Shown here: piece after piece, positions 34,161-43,860 of the stretch
Position numbering within the stretch: the stretch's first letter is position 1
How the letters are laid out: each line of letters begins with the position of its first letter
Assembly: GCF_006715225.1 (NCBI RefSeq)
Contig: NZ_VFMU01000001.1
Coordinates: 1,674,001-1,738,000, forward strand
Reading direction: 5' to 3'
Source of the DNA: Arthrobacter sp. SLBN-112
Lineage (GTDB): Bacteria > Actinomycetota > Actinomycetes > Actinomycetales > Micrococcaceae
Length of the DNA stretch: 64,000 nt
Made by a program: the position numbers and the translations under genes
Notes under the pieces: generated by a model
Seen by the model: only the letters and a program-made list of their open reading frames with translations
What the model was told of the DNA's origin: nothing
The model's database searches: none

Positions 34161-35222
34161 ATGCGAATTGGACTTATTGCCGGACCCTGGATTCCCATTC
34201 CTCCGCTGACGTACGGCGGCATCGAAAGGGTGGTGGACACCTTGGCGCGCGGCTTTGCGGCCGCCGGACACGAGGTGCTGCTCGCTGCCCCTTCGGACAG
34301 CACCTGCCCGGTGCCGCTGGTGCCGGGCATGCGGCCCGCCACACGGGATGACCTTGGCTTGACCATGTCCGAACTCAGCCACGTCATCCGGGCCTACAAG
34401 GGGCTGCGGGATGTGGATATCATCCACGACCATACGCTTGCCGGTCCGCTCTATGCCCGCCGTCCGGCCAATGTCCCGGTGGTTACCACCATTCACGGAC
34501 CGCTCCACCAGGAGGCAGAGGATCTGTACCGGGCCATGGCTCCGGACGTGGCGATCGTGGCGATCTCCCGGGACCAGGCTTCGCACGCTCCCGAGGTTCC
34601 CGTCACCCAGGTGATCCACCACGGCATGGACGTTTCCGCTGTTCCCGTGGGGAGCGGCCGCGGCGGGTATCTGTGCTTCGTTGGGCGCGCATGCCACGAC
34701 AAGGGCCTGCTCGAGGCCATCAACCTCGCGCGGGACGTGGGCATGCACCTCAAGATCGCCGTCAAGATGCGGGAACCGGACGAAATCCGCTACTTCCGGG
34801 ATGTCATCGAACCGATGCTCGGCCCCAATGAGGACTTTGTGGGGGAAGTGGATGACGCCGCGAAGTACCGGCTGATGGGCGAAGCCACAGCCTTCCTGAA
34901 CCCCATCCAGTGGTCCGAGCCGTTCGGCCTGGTGATGATCGAGGCGCTGGCTACCGGTACCCCCGTCATAGGGACGCGGATCGGCTCCGCGCCCGAGATC
35001 GTGGAACACGGCCGGACAGGTTACCTGGGGCAGACGCAGGATTTGGCCGGCTTCGTCGAGGCAGCCGCCGGCTTGAGCAGGGAACGGTGCCGGGCATCGG
35101 TGGAGGAAAGGTTCAGTGCGGAACGGATGGTGGCGCAGCACCTGAGGCTCTTTGATGATCTGTTGGCAGGCAGATTGCCGGGAGGGGTTCCGGATGCCGC
35201 GCCGGTGCACCAAAATCGTTAA
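34161..35222 (+). CDS. GT4-family glycosyltransferase
   Basis: 353-residue GT-B glycosyltransferase. The N-terminal domain opens MRIGLIAGPWIPIPP and TYGGIERVVDTLARG. The C-terminal nucleotide-sugar domain has FVGRACHDKGL and the retaining-type EPFGLVMIEALATGTPVIG. The first Glu there and the later Glu of that E-x7-E motif are expected to bind the donor. GGAGG precedes the ATG by about seven bases. A debranching-enzyme-like gene follows 58 bp later on the same strand, hinting at glycan or compatible-solute metabolism. Acceptor unknown. Confidence 0.88.
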   Translation: MRIGLIAGPWIPIPPLTYGGIERVVDTLARGFAAAGHEVLLAAPSDSTCPVPLVPGMRPATRDDLGLTMSELSHVIRAYKGLRDVDIIHDHTLAGPLYARRPANVPVVTTIHGPLHQEAEDLYRAMAPDVAIVAISRDQASHAPEVPVTQVIHHGMDVSAVPVGSGRGGYLCFVGRACHDKGLLEAINLARDVGMHLKIAVKMREPDEIRYFRDVIEPMLGPNEDFVGEVDDAAKYRLMGEATAFLNPIQWSEPFGLVMIEALATGTPVIGTRIGSAPEIVEHGRTGYLGQTQDLAGFVEAAAGLSRERCRASVEERFSAERMVAQHLRLFDDLLAGRLPGGVPDAAPVHQNR

Positions 35223-35280
35223 GGGGCGGGCGGGCTTTTCGGCTCCCCGGCAGCATTCAGCCTGAGAAGGGAGTCCTTCC

Positions 35281-37449
35281 ATGACCGCCTGGAATGAAAA
35301 CAACGAAGCCTCCGGCTCCGACGTGGGCGCCGTCACCGTCCTGGAGGGTTCTTCCTTCTGCATCTCGGCCGGAACCGGTGACATCAGTCCCGACGCCGGG
35401 ACGAATGGGGTGTTCTTCCAGGACACCCGGATCATCTCCCGCTGGGTGCTGCGCATCAACGGGTCGCTGCGGGAGCCGTTGTCAGCCCAGCGGCCCCATC
35501 CGTTCGAGGCAACTTTCGTTGGCCGTGCCACCTGGCCGGGTGGCCGGTTCGACAGTCCTCTGGTGGTCCGCCAGGTCCGCCACATTGGACCTGGCCTGCA
35601 GGACGACATCACGCTGCAGAACTATGCGGCCGAGGCCGTCGAGTGCGACATTGAACTCCTGGTCGATGCGGACCAGGCTGACCTGTTCGAGGTGAAGGGC
35701 GGGCGCACCACGGGCCCGGACGACACCACCCGCACCGTGGTGGACGGAAAGCTCATTATTGAAGCATCCCGGCATGGCCAGCAGCGGGGTTCCGCCATTG
35801 GGGCACGGGGTGCAGAGGTGGGCACGGATGGCCTCCGTTTCCGGGTCACCGTCCCGGCCAGGGGCAAATGGGCCACCAGCGTGATCGTGGTGCCGCTGGT
35901 GAACGGGGAAGCACCGGAGAAGCCCTTCAAGGAAGGGCAACTGCCGCACCACCGCGAGGGCGTGCGGCGGCACCTGGCCTGGGAGGAGAACCTTCCGCGG
36001 ATCAGCATCGAGGACTCCAGCTTCCAGAACGTGCTTAACCGGAGCCAGAGTGATCTTGGCGCCCTGCGGATCTTCGATGCGCATCATCCCGACCGCGCCG
36101 CGGTTGCCGCCGGTGCCCCCTGGTTTATGGCGTTGTTCGGGCGCGATTCGCTGCTGACGTCCTACATGAGCCTGATGGTCAACCCCAACCTGGCGCTGGG
36201 CACCCTGCAAACCTTGGCCGGAATCCAGGGAAAGAAAGTGGATCCCGATTCCGAGGAAGAACCCGGCCGCATTCCGCACGAGGTCAGGCTGGGTGTCACC
36301 GCCGGGCTGTCGCTGGGCGGCACGGCGTATTACGGGACAGCGGACGCCACGCCTCTTTTCGTGTCCACCCTGGGCGAGTTGAGCCGGTGGGGGTTGTCCC
36401 GGGATGCGATCCAGCCGCTGCTGGCGCACGCGGACCGGGCGCTGGAATGGATTGAGAAGTACGGCGACCGCGACGGCGACGGCTTTGTGGAATACCAGCG
36501 GCCCAACGACCACGGCCTGGTTAACCAGGGCTGGAAGGACTCCTGGGACGGAATCAACTTCGCTGACGGCACCATTGCGGAAGCACCAATCGCACTCTGC
36601 GAGGTCCAGGCCTATGTCTACTCCGCCTACCTTGGCAGGTCATTGCTGGCCCACTGGAGCGGGGATTCGGGCCTGGAACAGCATTGGGCCGGGAAGGCGG
36701 CGGCCTTCAAGGAGGAGTTCAACAAGAGGTTCTGGCTGCCGGACAAGGGCTATTTCGCGGTGGCGCTGGACAAGGACAAGCGGCACGTTGATGCGCTGAC
36801 TTCCAACATTGGGCATTGCCTGTGGACCGGCATCGTGGACGAAGACAAAGCGGAATCCGTCATGGAGAACCTCATGTCCCCGACGATGTTCACGGGCTGG
36901 GGCATCCGGACCCTGGCGTCCGACATGGGCGCCTACAACCCGGTCAGCTACCACAATGGCTCGGTTTGGCCGCACGACACGGCGCTGGTGGCCACCGGCC
37001 TGATGCGGTACGGGTTCGTGGACGAGGCCAAACGGGTGGCACTGGGCGTCCTCGATGCTGCCGAACATTTCGACGGCCGGTTGCCGGAGCTGTTCTGTGG
37101 GTTTGATCGCGGCGAGTTCCCCGGGCCTGTGCCCTATCCCACCGCGTGCTCCCCGCAGGCCTGGGCGGCGGCGGCGCCGGTGCAGCTGGCGCGGATCCTG
37201 CTGCGTTTCGACCCCGTCTTTACCCGCGGGGTAGTGCACCTGGCACCGATCCTACCGGAGACCGTGGGAAGTTTCCGGGCGGAGAACATCCTGCTGGATA
37301 ACAGCCGCGTGACCATTAGCGCCGCCGGATCTACCGGCACCATTGACGGCCTTCCCCCGGGGCTGAAGCTCCTGGCCGAACCGCGGCCGCCGCTGGCCTA
37401 CCCGGTGGAAGGAGTGGCGGCCGGCATGGACGTGCGCAGGCTGCAGTGA
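35281..37449 (+). CDS. Amylo-alpha-1,6-glucosidase-like (GH63/GDE-type) protein
   Basis: 722 residues. The N-terminal GDE_N-type domain (about 15-200) contains GTNGVFFQDTRIISRWVLRI. An (alpha/alpha)6 barrel follows (about 230-700) with MALFGRDSLLTSYMSL, a likely acid in YGDRDGDGFVEYQR and GWKDSWDGINFADG, and the VYSAYLGRSLLAHWSG and VWPHDTALVATGLMRYG helices. Relatives are annotated as glycogen debranching or glucosylglycerate/mannosylglycerate hydrolases; the substrate is open. No signal peptide. It probably shares a transcript with the upstream glycosyltransferase. Confidence 0.85.
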   Translation: MTAWNENNEASGSDVGAVTVLEGSSFCISAGTGDISPDAGTNGVFFQDTRIISRWVLRINGSLREPLSAQRPHPFEATFVGRATWPGGRFDSPLVVRQVRHIGPGLQDDITLQNYAAEAVECDIELLVDADQADLFEVKGGRTTGPDDTTRTVVDGKLIIEASRHGQQRGSAIGARGAEVGTDGLRFRVTVPARGKWATSVIVVPLVNGEAPEKPFKEGQLPHHREGVRRHLAWEENLPRISIEDSSFQNVLNRSQSDLGALRIFDAHHPDRAAVAAGAPWFMALFGRDSLLTSYMSLMVNPNLALGTLQTLAGIQGKKVDPDSEEEPGRIPHEVRLGVTAGLSLGGTAYYGTADATPLFVSTLGELSRWGLSRDAIQPLLAHADRALEWIEKYGDRDGDGFVEYQRPNDHGLVNQGWKDSWDGINFADGTIAEAPIALCEVQAYVYSAYLGRSLLAHWSGDSGLEQHWAGKAAAFKEEFNKRFWLPDKGYFAVALDKDKRHVDALTSNIGHCLWTGIVDEDKAESVMENLMSPTMFTGWGIRTLASDMGAYNPVSYHNGSVWPHDTALVATGLMRYGFVDEAKRVALGVLDAAEHFDGRLPELFCGFDRGEFPGPVPYPTACSPQAWAAAAPVQLARILLRFDPVFTRGVVHLAPILPETVGSFRAENILLDNSRVTISAAGSTGTIDGLPPGLKLLAEPRPPLAYPVEGVAAGMDVRRLQ

Positions 37450-37452
37450 CGA

Positions 37453-37477
37453 TTCCTGCCGGCACCAGCGGCAGGAA
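37453..37477. terminator. Hairpin between convergent genes
   Basis: TTCCTGCCG (37453-37461) pairs perfectly with CGGCAGGAA (37469-37477) around a 7-base loop, 4 bp after one stop and 13 bp before the other. A/T at the ends is short, so it is a modest bidirectional terminator. Confidence 0.5.
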
Positions 37478-37490
37478 AGCAATGGACCGA

Positions 37491-38024
37491 CTACGGCAGG
37501 GAGCGCTCCAGCACGAAGTCGTGCTCCACGGTGCTGCCCAGCCGGAAGGACTTGGTGCCCACCCTCCGGAAGCCTGACTTTTCATAAAAGCGGATGGCGC
37601 GGGCATTCTGGCTGTTGACCCCCAGCCAGGCGCCGGCACCGCCTGAGGCTGCAGCCGCCGCCAGACTGGCGTGCATGAGTTCGGCGGCGGCACCCAGCCC
37701 GTGGTAGTCGGGGTGGACATAGCATTTGCTGATCTCCACGGACGGCAGCAGGGTCAGGACGGAGGCGACGTCCGGGTCCGCCGCGGGCCGGTCCACCAGC
37801 AGGCTGTAGCCGTTGAGCTGCCCGTCCGCGTCGATGACCAGGATGGTGCTGTCCAGGTCCGCGAGGTACTCCTCGAAGTGTTCCTCGCTGAGGGTGTTTG
37901 CCAAGTGGGCGGCAATGTCGGCAGGCGACGACGACGGCGGGCAGGCCAGCGGAAAGGTGACGGCCGCCAGCGCGCCGAGCGCGCCGGCGTCGTCCGTTGT
38001 TGCTTTGCGGATGGTGTGGGTCAT
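37491..38024 (-). CDS. GNAT family N-acetyltransferase
   Basis: 177 residues. Acetyl-CoA-binding GNAT fold with CYVHPDYHGLGAAAELMHA (the R/Q-x-x-G-x-G/A motif appears as YHGLGAA) and the C-terminal GVNSQNARAIRFYEKSGFRRVG. The substrate is unknown. ATG 38024 is supported by GGAAG at good spacing; the longer frame upstream runs into the dehydrogenase gene. It lies 13 bp after the dehydrogenase stop on the same strand, so the two are probably one transcript. Confidence 0.88.
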   Translation of the reverse strand: MTHTIRKATTDDAGALGALAAVTFPLACPPSSSPADIAAHLANTLSEEHFEEYLADLDSTILVIDADGQLNGYSLLVDRPAADPDVASVLTLLPSVEISKCYVHPDYHGLGAAAELMHASLAAAAASGGAGAWLGVNSQNARAIRFYEKSGFRRVGTKSFRLGSTVEHDFVLERSLP

Positions 38025-38037
38025 GGGTACTTCCAGG

Positions 38038-38997
38038 TCAGGCGGTGATGGTTCGGATGGGGGAGCCGGCGAGCCAGGCAGTGATGTCTTCAAGGGCGCC
38101 GCCGTAGAACTGCCGGTAACTTTCCTGGGTGACGTAGCCCAGGTGCGGGGACAGGACGGTGTTCGGTGCGGCCAGAAGCGGATGCCCGGCCTGCAGGGGC
38201 TCCTGGTCGAAGACGTCCAGGGCGGCTCCGCGGATCCAGCCCTGGTTGAGGGCCTTGATCAGTGCATCCTGGTCAACTAGCGGCCCGCGGGCGGTGTTCA
38301 CCAGGATGCCCTCCGGGCCCAGCAGCCGCAGCTCGGCCTCGCCCACGGTGTTCTCCGAGCGCGGGGAGAGCCGAAGGTGCAGGGTGGCGACGTCAGCGAC
38401 CGTGAAGAGTTCCTCCTTGGACACCAGCCTGGCACCGGCTTCGGCGGCAGCGCCGGCTGTGAGATTTTGGCTCCACGCCACCACATCCATGCCGAACGCC
38501 TGTCCGTACGCGGCCACCCGCCGGCCGATCTTGCCAAGCCCCACGATGCCCAGCGTTTTCCCGGCCAGCTCCACACCCACCGTTGACTGCCACGTACCGG
38601 CCCGGAGGGAGTTTTCCTCCGCCGGCAGGTGCCGGGCGATGGCCAGGAGCAGTGCCCAGGTCAGTTCCGGCGCGGCCGTGGGTGAGCCCGGGGTGCCACA
38701 CACCGTCACCCCATGCTCGGTGGCTGCGGCCACGTCGATCGAGGCGTTGGCCATTCCGGTGGTGACCAGCAGCTCAAGCGCGGGCAGCTTCTCGAAGACC
38801 TCCCGCGGGAACGCCGTCCGCTCGCGCATGGCGATGACCATACTGGTGTCGGCCAGCGCCGCCACCAGGGCGTCGGGGGACGCAAAGGGCTCGCGGTAGG
38901 AGGTCACCATGACACCTTCCGCCTCCAGGGCCGCGAAGTCGGCGAAACCGTGGGACACGTCCTGGTAGTCGTCGAGGATGGCAAGGCGATGCGTCAT
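38038..38997 (-). CDS. D-2-hydroxyacid dehydrogenase family protein
   Basis: 319-residue NAD(P)-dependent oxidoreductase. The Rossmann domain has GIVGLGKIGRRVAAYGQAFG near 148-167. The substrate domain and catalytic residues are in TARGPLVDQDALI (Arg), then DVFDQEPLQ (Glu) and SPHLGYVTQE (His). It is related to phosphoglycerate/formate dehydrogenases, but the missing regulatory domain makes SerA itself unlikely. ATG 38997 has AAGGA upstream. The natural 2-oxoacid substrate cannot be read from sequence. Confidence 0.9.
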   Translation of the reverse strand: MTHRLAILDDYQDVSHGFADFAALEAEGVMVTSYREPFASPDALVAALADTSMVIAMRERTAFPREVFEKLPALELLVTTGMANASIDVAAATEHGVTVCGTPGSPTAAPELTWALLLAIARHLPAEENSLRAGTWQSTVGVELAGKTLGIVGLGKIGRRVAAYGQAFGMDVVAWSQNLTAGAAAEAGARLVSKEELFTVADVATLHLRLSPRSENTVGEAELRLLGPEGILVNTARGPLVDQDALIKALNQGWIRGAALDVFDQEPLQAGHPLLAAPNTVLSPHLGYVTQESYRQFYGGALEDITAWLAGSPIRTITA

Positions 38998-39139
38998 GGC
39001 TGTCCTTCGCGGTGTCCTGGTCCTGGGGTCACGTTCATCGTATGGCAGGGGCGGCTGGCAGGGCGCCTGAAACTCCCGTGACGCCGGGCGTGATAGCAAT
39101 GGGAGTGATGAACTCACCTCTCTTTCCCGGCCGGTCTTC

Positions 39140-40336
39140 GTGAGCGGCCGTCAATTGGCCCGCCTTCCCAGCAGTTGGATCCTTCTCGCCTGCATAGGGC
39201 TGTTGGCACTGAACCTGCGTGGGCCGTTCGTGGCCGTGGCCCCCGTGGTTGGCCTGATGCAGGCGGACCTGGGGTTTTCGCCCGTTGTCCTGGGGCTGCT
39301 CACCAGCATTCCCGTGCTCTGCTTTTCGCTCGCGGCTCCGCTGGCGTCCCTGGCGGCCAGGAAGTTCGGGGCAGAGTTCGCGGTGACCCTGACCATCCTG
39401 GGCGTGCTGGCCGGGGTGCTGGTTCGATCGGCGGGCGGTCCCGGGCTGGTGGTGATTGGCACGGTGGTGATCGGGCTGGCCATCACCGTGGGTAACATCG
39501 CTGTTCCCCTCATCATCCGGCGCGACTTCTCACCCCGGCGGCAGGGCGCGGCCATGGGAATCTACACAGCCGCCTTGAACATCGGTTCGTTCGTGACCTC
39601 CGTGGTCACCGCGCCGCTGGCCGAAGCCGTTGGTTGGCGGACCGCCCTGGCGTCGGTGGGAGTGCTCGCGGGTGCTGCGATCATCTTCTGGATCCTGGCG
39701 GTGGGGCCACGGACCGCCTTCCTGCCGGAACCCGACGGAGACGGCGGTGAAATCAGGCAGGCCGCGGTCCAGGGGTCGGCGGGGATAACTGCCGGGCTTA
39801 CCGCCGGATTCGCCGGGCAGGCGTTTTCGTATTACGCGGTGACAGCCTGGCTGCCGAGCTACCTCAACGACGAGCTGGGGATGTCAGCCTCCGCGGCCGG
39901 CGCGGGTTCCTCGCTCTTCCAGATCCTCGCCATTGTTGGCGGCCTGGGCGTGCCGCTGGTGGCCCGGTCCATGAGTACGACGGCGGTGGCGGTCACCTTG
40001 GGCGTGCTGTGGACAACTGTTCCTGCAGGCCTTCTCCTGGCCCCTGGATTGTGGTGGCTGTGGTCGGCCTTTGGCGGTGTTGCGCAAGGGGGCGGGATCA
40101 CCCTGATCTTCATTGCGATCATCAAGCTTGCCCGCGACCAGGCATCAGCGGGGCGCATGTCCGCCACCGTCCAAGGGGTGGGTTACTGCTTCGCTGCCGT
40201 GGCCCCTCCGCTGGTGGGCTTCGTCCATGACGCTTCAGGGTCCTGGACCGCACCCCTGCTGCTGGTCCTGGGTTCGGTGCTCACCTTCTTCGCCGCCACC
40301 ACCCTGTCCGTGCGGAAGGTGCCCAAAGGGCGCTAA
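39140..40336 (+). CDS. MFS transporter, CynX/NimT family
   Basis: 398-residue integral membrane protein with about 12 hydrophobic segments. The opening (LLACIGLLALNLRGPFVAVAPVVG) and the following GLLTSIPVLCFSLAAPLA match the cyanate/nitroimidazole CynX-type subfamily. Loop 2-3 has the MFS-like LAARKFG. The substrate is unknown; cyanate is not implied because no cynS is near. GTG 39140 is taken as start. The gene is divergent from the hydroxyacid dehydrogenase and ends 40 bp before a long palindrome. Confidence 0.87.
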   Translation: MSGRQLARLPSSWILLACIGLLALNLRGPFVAVAPVVGLMQADLGFSPVVLGLLTSIPVLCFSLAAPLASLAARKFGAEFAVTLTILGVLAGVLVRSAGGPGLVVIGTVVIGLAITVGNIAVPLIIRRDFSPRRQGAAMGIYTAALNIGSFVTSVVTAPLAEAVGWRTALASVGVLAGAAIIFWILAVGPRTAFLPEPDGDGGEIRQAAVQGSAGITAGLTAGFAGQAFSYYAVTAWLPSYLNDELGMSASAAGAGSSLFQILAIVGGLGVPLVARSMSTTAVAVTLGVLWTTVPAGLLLAPGLWWLWSAFGGVAQGGGITLIFIAIIKLARDQASAGRMSATVQGVGYCFAAVAPPLVGFVHDASGSWTAPLLLVLGSVLTFFAATTLSVRKVPKGR

Positions 40337-40376
40337 GGCGGCCTCCCGCCGTCGAGCTTTACCCGTTAAACCCAGC

Positions 40377-40435
40377 GCGAGATGGCATTTGAGGGCAGTT
40401 GTCCTCTGGAACATTGCCCTCAAATGCCACCTCGC
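40377..40435. repeat. Long intergenic palindrome D
   Basis: GCGAGATGGCATTTGAGGGCA (40377-40397) pairs with TGCCCTCAAATGCCACCTCGC (40415-40435) with one mismatch around a 17-base loop. It sits between convergent genes. The arm sequence differs from palindromes A-C, but the architecture (long arms, no external T-run) is the same. It may act as a two-way terminator. Confidence 0.88.
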
Positions 40436-40533
40436 ATGGTTATTCAGGTGCTCCGTCGCCGGGCCGGCGCCCCGGATTTCGGGGGGCCTGTTGCGGAGGG
40501 CGTGCCGGCCCGGCGGACGGAAGTTGTTGCGGG

Positions 40534-42186
40534 TCAGGCTGCAGCCAGTTCCTCCACCGTGGCCTTCTCGCGGGCCTCGGTGAGGTAGCGGGCGTAGGCG
40601 GGAAGGGTGAGGAAGGACGGGAACTCGCGGCTGAGCGTGACCTCTTCGAAGATGTCCCGGGCGTCCTCGAACCGGTCGCCGTCGAAGCGCTCCAGCCGTG
40701 CGAATTCCTCGTCCAGGAGTTCCTCGACCCACTCGTGGCTGATGATTTCACCGTGGTCGGTGATGGCCCGGGCGAAGATCCACTGCCACAGCTGGGACCG
40801 GGAGATCTCGGCGGTGGCGGCGTCCTCCATCAGGTTGTGGATGGCCACCGCGCCGTTGCCGCGCAGCCAGGACTCGATGTAGCGGATGCCCACTTCGATG
40901 TTGTTCCGGATACCCGTTTCGGTGATGGTGCCGGTGGTGGCGGCAACGTCGATCAGGGCGCGGTCATCGGGGGTGACGTCCTGGCGGAGCCGGTCCAACT
41001 GGTTGGGCTTGCTGCCCAGGGCGCCGTCGAACACCTCGCGGCAGACGGGCACCAGGTCAGGGTGCGCCACCCAGGAACCGTCGAAGCCGTCGTTGGCCTC
41101 GCGGGTCTTGTCCGCGCGGACCTTCTCGAGGGCGTTGGCGTTGGCCTCGGGGTCCTTGCGGTTGGGGACAGCTGCTGCCATGCCGCCGATGGCCATTGCA
41201 CCGCGCTTGTGGCAGGCCCGGACCAGCTGTTCTGTGTAGGCGCGCATGAACGGCTGCGTCATGGTCACCTGGCCGCGGTCCGGCAGGACGAAGCGGGGCC
41301 CGCGGGTGCGGAAGTTCTTGATCAGGGAGAAGATGTAGTCCCAGCGGCCGGCGTTCAGGCCTGAGGCGTGGTCGCGCAGTTCGTAGAGGATCTCCTCCAT
41401 TTCGAAGGCTGCGGTGATGGTCTCGATCAGCACCGTGGCGCGGATGGTGCCCTGCGGGATGCCGAGCAGGTCCTGGGCGAGGATGAAGATGTCGTTCCAG
41501 AGCCGGGCTTCGAGGTGGTTCTCGATCTTGGGCAGGTAGAAGTACGGGCCCTTGCCCTGTGCCAGCAGGCGGCGGGCGTTGTGGAAGAAGAACAGGCCGA
41601 AGTCCACGATCCCGCCGGCGATGGGGGTGCCGTCGATGAGCATGTGTTTCTCCGGCAGGTGCCAGCCGCGGGGCCGGACCACGATGGTGGGCAGTTCGCC
41701 GGCAGGGCGGAGCTTGTATTCCTTGCCCTCTTCGGAAGTGAAGTCGATCCGGCGCTCCAGCGCGTCGGTGAGGTTCAACTGGCCCTTGATGACGTTGCGC
41801 CACGTGGGGGTGGAAGAGTCCTCCATGTCCGCCAGCCATACCTTGGCGCCCGAGTTCAGCGCGTTGATGGTCATCTTCTTGTCCACCGGACCGGTGATTT
41901 CCACGCGGCGGTCCTCCAGGCCGGGGGCCGGGGGAGCCACACGCCATGACGGATCGTTGCGGATCTCCTCGGTTTCCCGCAGGAAACGGGGATCCGCGCC
42001 GGCGGCAATGTCAGCCCGCCTGGTCCGGCGTGCCTGCAGCAGTTCCTGCCGACGCTCAGCGGTAGCCCGGTGCAGCTTTGCAATGAAGGCCAGCGCATCC
42101 GGAGTCAGCACCTCGTCCTGCCGGCAAATCGGCTGGGCGGTCAGGGTTATGCCATTGATCGTGAAGCTGTCAGTAAAGCTGTTCAT
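40534..42186 (-). CDS. aceB: Malate synthase (type A)
   Basis: Condenses glyoxylate with acetyl-CoA to malate, the second glyoxylate-shunt step. 550 residues, the size of malate synthase A. Seen are the N-terminal [17 protein letters not shown], the family block GARWDYIF (here [15 protein letters not shown]), and the catalytic-region [21 protein letters not shown] 42186 has AAGGAGA upstream. It lies 208 bp downstream of aceA on the same strand, with a large hairpin between. RamB, encoded divergently beyond aceA, is the likely regulator. Confidence 0.95.
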   Translation of the reverse strand: MNSFTDSFTINGITLTAQPICRQDEVLTPDALAFIAKLHRATAERRQELLQARRTRRADIAAGADPRFLRETEEIRNDPSWRVAPPAPGLEDRRVEITGPVDKKMTINALNSGAKVWLADMEDSSTPTWRNVIKGQLNLTDALERRIDFTSEEGKEYKLRPAGELPTIVVRPRGWHLPEKHMLIDGTPIAGGIVDFGLFFFHNARRLLAQGKGPYFYLPKIENHLEARLWNDIFILAQDLLGIPQGTIRATVLIETITAAFEMEEILYELRDHASGLNAGRWDYIFSLIKNFRTRGPRFVLPDRGQVTMTQPFMRAYTEQLVRACHKRGAMAIGGMAAAVPNRKDPEANANALEKVRADKTREANDGFDGSWVAHPDLVPVCREVFDGALGSKPNQLDRLRQDVTPDDRALIDVAATTGTITETGIRNNIEVGIRYIESWLRGNGAVAIHNLMEDAATAEISRSQLWQWIFARAITDHGEIISHEWVEELLDEEFARLERFDGDRFEDARDIFEEVTLSREFPSFLTLPAYARYLTEAREKATVEELAAA

Positions 42187-42285
42187 TTCAATCTCCTTAA
42201 AGATGAAAAGGGAAGTTCGACGGCGGGTAGGTGACGTACCTGAAGAGGCGGTGAACCGGACATCCGGCAGCGTGCGTAAAAGGGG

Positions 42286-42334
42286 CCCCAAAGCCGCCTC
42301 GCCGAGCGCAAGCGAGGCAAAGGCGGCTTTGGGG
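42286..42334 (-). promoter_or_regulatory. Large hairpin in the aceA-aceB intergenic region
   Basis: CCCCAAAGCCGCC (42286-42298) pairs with GGCGGCTTTGGGG (42322-42334), with an inner TCGCC/GGCGA-like extension. No T-run follows in the direction of transcription, so it may be a processing or RNA-stability element that sets the aceA:aceB ratio, or a partial terminator. Confidence 0.5.
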
Positions 42335-42394
42335 AATAGCACGCAGAGGATCGTCCGGTTTGCCGACGGACGCAAGCGCCGCCGTCGGTGGAAG

Positions 42395-43711
42395 TTAGTG
42401 GAACTGGCCTTCTTCGGTGGATCCCACCAAGGCCAGGGTCGACGCGTTCGGGTTGAGCGCCGTGGAGATAGTGTCGAAGTAGCCGGTGCCGACTTCGCGC
42501 TGGTGCTTTGTCGCGGTGTAGCCGCGGGATTCGGAGGCGAATTCCTTCTCCTGGAGCTCGACGTAGGCGCTCATGCCTTCCCGGGCGTAGCCGTGGGCGA
42601 GGTCGAACATCGAGTAGTTCAGGGCGTGGAAGCCGGCCAGGGTGATGAACTGGAAGGTGAAGCCCATGGCGCCGAGTTCGCGCTGGAACTTGGCGATGGT
42701 GGCGTCGTCCAGGTGCTTGCGCCAGTTGAATGACGGCGAGCAGTTGTAGGAGAGCATTTGGTCCGGGAACTCCGCCTTGACGGATTCGGCGAACTTGCGG
42801 GCCAGTTCCAGGTCCGGGGTGCCCGTTTCCATCCAGATGAGGTCGGAGTACGGGGCGTAGGCCTTGGCGCGGGCAATGCAGGGTTCGATGCCGTTGCGGA
42901 CCTTGTAGAAGCCTTCGGCAGTGCGCTCGCCGGTGATGAATTCCTGGTCCCGTTCGTCGACGTCGGAAGTGATCAGGGTGGCTGCCTCGGCGTCCGTGCG
43001 GGCAATGACGACAGTGGGGGTGCCGGCGACGTCGGCTGCCAGGCGTGCGGCGTTGAGGGTGCGGACGTGCTGCTGGGTGGGGATGAGCACCTTGCCGCCG
43101 AGGTGGCCGCACTTCTTTTCCGAGGCGAGCTGGTCTTCCCAGTGAACACCGGAGGCGCCGGCCTGGATCATGGATTTCATGAGTTCGTAGGCGTTCAGCG
43201 GGCCGCCGAAGCCGGCTTCTGCGTCGGCAACGATGGGGACCAGCCAGTCCTCGACGGTCTGGACGCCCTCGGAGAATTCAATCTGGTCTGCACGGAGCAG
43301 CGCATTGTTGATGCGGCGGACAACGGTGGGAACCGAGTTGGCCGGGTAGAGCGACTGGTCCGGATAGGTGTGGCCGGAGTTGTTGGCGTCCGCGGCTACC
43401 TGCCAGCCGGAGAGGTAGATGGCGCGCAGGCCGGCTTTGACCTGCTGCACGGCCTGGTTGCCGGTGAGGGCGCCCAGGGCGTTGGTGTACTTGCCCTCCT
43501 TGTGCTCTTCGGTGAGCTGCTTCCACAGCTTCTCCGAGCCGCGGCGCGCCAGGGTGTGTTCTTCGGAGACGCGGCCGCGGAGGCGGACGACGTCGGAGGC
43601 TGAGTAGTCCCGGGTCACACCTTCCCAGCGGGGGTTGGCGGCCCACTCGAGCTCCAGGGCGGCGGCCTGCTGTTCGGGCGTCTGCTGGGTGGGCTCAAAT
43701 GCTGCAGTCAT
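42395..43711 (-). CDS. aceA: Isocitrate lyase
   Basis: Splits isocitrate into succinate and glyoxylate, the first step of the glyoxylate shunt used for growth on acetate or fatty acids. 438 residues, the short bacterial form. Catalytic KKCGH is at 199-203 with Cys201; the metal/substrate segment [20 protein letters not shown] is at 101-120. ATG 43711 has AAGGAGAT upstream. A divergent RamB gene and a structured 5' leader suggest tight carbon-source control. Confidence 0.97.
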   Translation of the reverse strand: MTAAFEPTQQTPEQQAAALELEWAANPRWEGVTRDYSASDVVRLRGRVSEEHTLARRGSEKLWKQLTEEHKEGKYTNALGALTGNQAVQQVKAGLRAIYLSGWQVAADANNSGHTYPDQSLYPANSVPTVVRRINNALLRADQIEFSEGVQTVEDWLVPIVADAEAGFGGPLNAYELMKSMIQAGASGVHWEDQLASEKKCGHLGGKVLIPTQQHVRTLNAARLAADVAGTPTVVIARTDAEAATLITSDVDERDQEFITGERTAEGFYKVRNGIEPCIARAKAYAPYSDLIWMETGTPDLELARKFAESVKAEFPDQMLSYNCSPSFNWRKHLDDATIAKFQRELGAMGFTFQFITLAGFHALNYSMFDLAHGYAREGMSAYVELQEKEFASESRGYTATKHQREVGTGYFDTISTALNPNASTLALVGSTEEGQFH

Positions 43712-43745
43712 CGTTGATCTCCTTGATTGAGCTCCGGAGGGAGTA

Positions 43746-43775
43746 GGTGGGAACCGCGTCGTTGAGGTTCCCACC
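43746..43775 (-). promoter_or_regulatory. Hairpin in the aceA leader
   Basis: GGTGGGAAC (43746-43754) pairs perfectly with GTTCCCACC (43767-43775) around a 12-base loop, 35 bp before the aceA start. It could be part of the leader RNA or an operator. No T-run. Confidence 0.45.
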
Positions 43776-43806
43776 GGCTTCTCCGGTGCGGTGTTTCTTT
43801 CCGTAG

Positions 43807-43860
43807 CCACTACTTTTCAGTACTTTCAACCCCCTTTCTAGAGAAAAAGTATGGAAAGAA
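43807..43860. promoter_or_regulatory. Candidate RamB operator cluster between aceA and ramB
   Basis: The A/T-rich patch between the divergent genes carries repeated AAAGTA-type words. GAAAGTA and GAAAAGTA are read on the minus strand (within 43808-43828), and GAAAAAGTA on the plus strand near 43842-43850. Corynebacterial RamB boxes are also AAAGT-rich, but an exact box was not matched. Confidence 0.4.

Noticed and set aside
34134..35612. 492-residue open frame on the minus strand
   Set aside because: Antisense to the GT4 gene and the start of the GDE-like gene, both recognised by motifs.
39140..40336. Cyanate utilisation locus
   Set aside because: The permease is CynX-like, but no cyanase or carbonic anhydrase gene is nearby, so cyanate transport is not supported.
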